A model generated the notes under the pieces. It saw only the letters and a list, made by a program, of their open reading frames with translations. It did not search any database and had not been told where the DNA came from. This document shows positions 62,682 through 64,000 of a stretch of 64,000 bases of DNA, piece after piece. The translations under genes and the position numbers were made by a program. The stretch is from positions 434,001 through 498,000 of the forward strand of contig NAJO01000036.1 of the NCBI GenBank assembly GCA_002077065.1, in the 5' to 3' direction. This DNA is from Cryoendolithus antarcticus (taxonomy: Eukaryota; Ascomycota; Dothideomycetes; Cladosporiales; Cladosporiaceae). The number at the start of each line of letters is the position of its first letter. Within the stretch, counting starts at the first letter, position 1.

Positions 62682-64000
62682 CTACAATGCAGCCTTACGA
62701 TCCTCGAGAATCATCTGGGTGGCCTTCTCCGCAATCGCATAGATCGTCGCCTGCGGATGCGAGCTGATCTGCAAAGGCATTATACTTGCATCGACAACAC
62801 GGAGACCCTTCACACCGTACACCCGCAGTCGACTGTCAACCACCCCGCCTTCCGCTCCTAGACGGCCGCCCATGCTGCAAGATCCAACAGGATGCCAGTC
62901 GATGATCATGTTGTTGACGAGCCAGTCTTGCAATCCCTGGCAGCTCGATTCCTCTTCGGTCGGTGAGACACGCTTGAGAATCAAGTCCTTCAACGGCGCA
63001 GTACTCACGATGCGCTGACCAATATGTTCGGTACACAATTGCTGAAGCTTGAGGTCCAGCGCACCATGCAAGCCCTCGCAGTACTTCGGATCTATCTTAG
63101 GCGCTCTGGTAGGATCTTTCGCATCCACGTGGATGTTGCCGTACGAGAAGGGGTACTGGAAGATCTGCAGCAGAGTCGCGTACTTCTTGCCTGGTACTGT
63201 CTTCACGAATGGGCTCCAATTGCCGAGATCGAAGATGTACTCGACGGATCCAAGGTGCTGCTTGTCAGTGAGACGACGTGTCCGGATGGCGTTCAGAGGT
63301 CCGTGTGGGAGCTCCTTTGCCGCTCGATCAGCTATTGCAGCCAGCTCTTGCGCAGGGATGAACTGGGCCAAAGGCAAGTAGCAGAAAGAGCCCGGCAGTA
63401 TCGTACGTGGGCCAGTTTGAGATGCCAAGTACTGAGCGTCTGCCGCAGCAGCTAATCGTGCATCTGTCCGCAGATCGTCCGGTGTGGCAGTCGATGGATC
63501 GACCTCGTAAATACTCGCAGTCATCATGTGATCTTGCACGTTCTCTCCGACGTTCACATTAGCCACTTTGACTGTGATGCCCGCCGCTTTCAAGATTGCA
63601 GGATTGCCTACACCGGAAAGCTCCAGTAGCTGCGGTGAGGCTACAGTGCCTCCGGAAATGATAACCTCGGAGGTTGCTGTCACCCGGCACATATGACCCT
63701 CAGCTTCGTAGCGAATGCCAGTCGCCGCCCACGCTCCGGATTGCTGCTCAAGGATGACCTCACGTACGGAAGCGCCAGTGATCACCTTCAAGTTCGGCCG
63801 CTCTACGACTGGGAGATAGTACGCAGTCGTTGAGTATGAGCGTCTCATAGTGGCTTGATCGACCGCAACAATGTTGGTCCATACGCCGATGTTGGAGCCA
63901 GACATGTGTCGCTCGTTCGTCTTGACCCCAAGATTGTGCAACGTATCGTGCCAGTGCTGGTGCGATGGTGAATATTCTTTGAGGTAGCTGATGGGTATTG
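62682..64000 (-). CDS. GMC-family FAD oxidoreductase (5' end outside window)
   Basis: The frame stays open to the window end (PISYLKEYSPSHQHWHDTLH in the last 60 bases), so the FAD-binding N-terminus is missing. The visible 439 residues contain YLPVVERPNLKVITGASVRE, EVIISGGTVASPQLLELSGV, GENVQDHMMTASIYEVD, the catalytic region DWHPVGSCSMGGRLGAEGGV and SSHPQATIYAIAEKATQMIL (His in both). This is choline-dehydrogenase/aryl-alcohol-oxidase-like. Substrate unknown. It lies directly beside the four-copy small gene cluster and is convergent with copy C (about 40 bp between stops). It differs clearly from the GMC protein at 12170-14605, so it is not a recent duplicate. Confidence 0.88.
   Translation of the reverse strand, partial: IPISYLKEYSPSHQHWHDTLHNLGVKTNERHMSGSNIGVWTNIVAVDQATMRRSYSTTAYYLPVVERPNLKVITGASVREVILEQQSGAWAATGIRYEAEGHMCRVTATSEVIISGGTVASPQLLELSGVGNPAILKAAGITVKVANVNVGENVQDHMMTASIYEVDPSTATPDDLRTDARLAAAADAQYLASQTGPRTILPGSFCYLPLAQFIPAQELAAIADRAAKELPHGPLNAIRTRRLTDKQHLGSVEYIFDLGNWSPFVKTVPGKKYATLLQIFQYPFSYGNIHVDAKDPTRAPKIDPKYCEGLHGALDLKLQQLCTEHIGQRIVSTAPLKDLILKRVSPTEEESSCQGLQDWLVNNMIIDWHPVGSCSMGGRLGAEGGVVDSRLRVYGVKGLRVVDASIMPLQISSHPQATIYAIAEKATQMILEDRKAAL

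Overview
The window is nuclear DNA of a filamentous ascomycete, most likely a Dothideomycete of the Capnodiales/Mycosphaerellales (Teratosphaeriaceae-like black fungus). Evidence: genes split by 45-70 bp introns with GTRNGT donors, CTRAC branch points and YAG acceptors; proteins typical of Pezizomycotina (HET domain, DUF3112, Zn2Cys6 factors, SNG1-like, LPxELRxxIY family); 1-2 genes per 2.5 kb on both strands with no operons. The class-level placement is an inference from protein style, not from a search.

Left half (1-42.8 kb) is mostly conserved housekeeping. In order: DUF3112 membrane protein (partial), HET-domain protein, ubiquitin E1 (UBA1), DNAJC8/Spf31-like J protein, DEAD-box helicase Dbp4, a secreted GMC oxidoreductase, a single-pass cell-surface protein, a Zn2Cys6 regulator, a HAD phosphatase, UPF3, phosphatidylethanolamine methyltransferase CHO2, a decayed LPxELRxxIY-family gene, a small unknown protein, gamma-tubulin complex GCP4, ASTRA subunit Asa1, DEAD-box helicase Dbp7, replication factor RPA2, an Anp1/Mnn9-family mannosyltransferase, a TCAB1/WRAP53-like WD protein, Hsp10 and an SNG1-like membrane protein. 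Ribosome biogenesis (Dbp4, Dbp7), RNA surveillance (UPF3, and MTR3 further right) and genome maintenance (RPA2, DDB1, Asa1) are well represented but scattered.

Right half (42.8-64 kb) mixes conserved genes (DUF202 membrane protein, ALG2, MTR3, RPC5, DDB1) with accessory genes (CTR copper transporter, DJ-1/PfpI protein, GH11 xylanase with a long disordered tail, HD-domain protein, a regulator lacking a zinc cluster, a second GMC oxidoreductase cut by the window end). Several accessory genes are broken by single nonsense or frameshift changes.

The most unusual item is a cluster of four small paralogous genes at 60634-62642. They share a W-[LV]-[VI] strand, an SIRRITG-like helix, a GL-[MIV]-LW strand and a terminal PG-V-x-x-V motif, and all four carry an intron at exactly the same place, between the G and the V of that motif. 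The layout resembles stand-alone inhibitor-I9 / subtilase-propeptide-like proteins. At least two of the four copies are inactivated (one TGG-to-TGA stop, one single-base deletion). They lie between a truncated-looking regulator and a GMC oxidoreductase.

Many gene ends were resolved by hand splicing. Exon coordinates in the entries come from splice signals, reading frame and family knowledge and have not been checked against transcripts.
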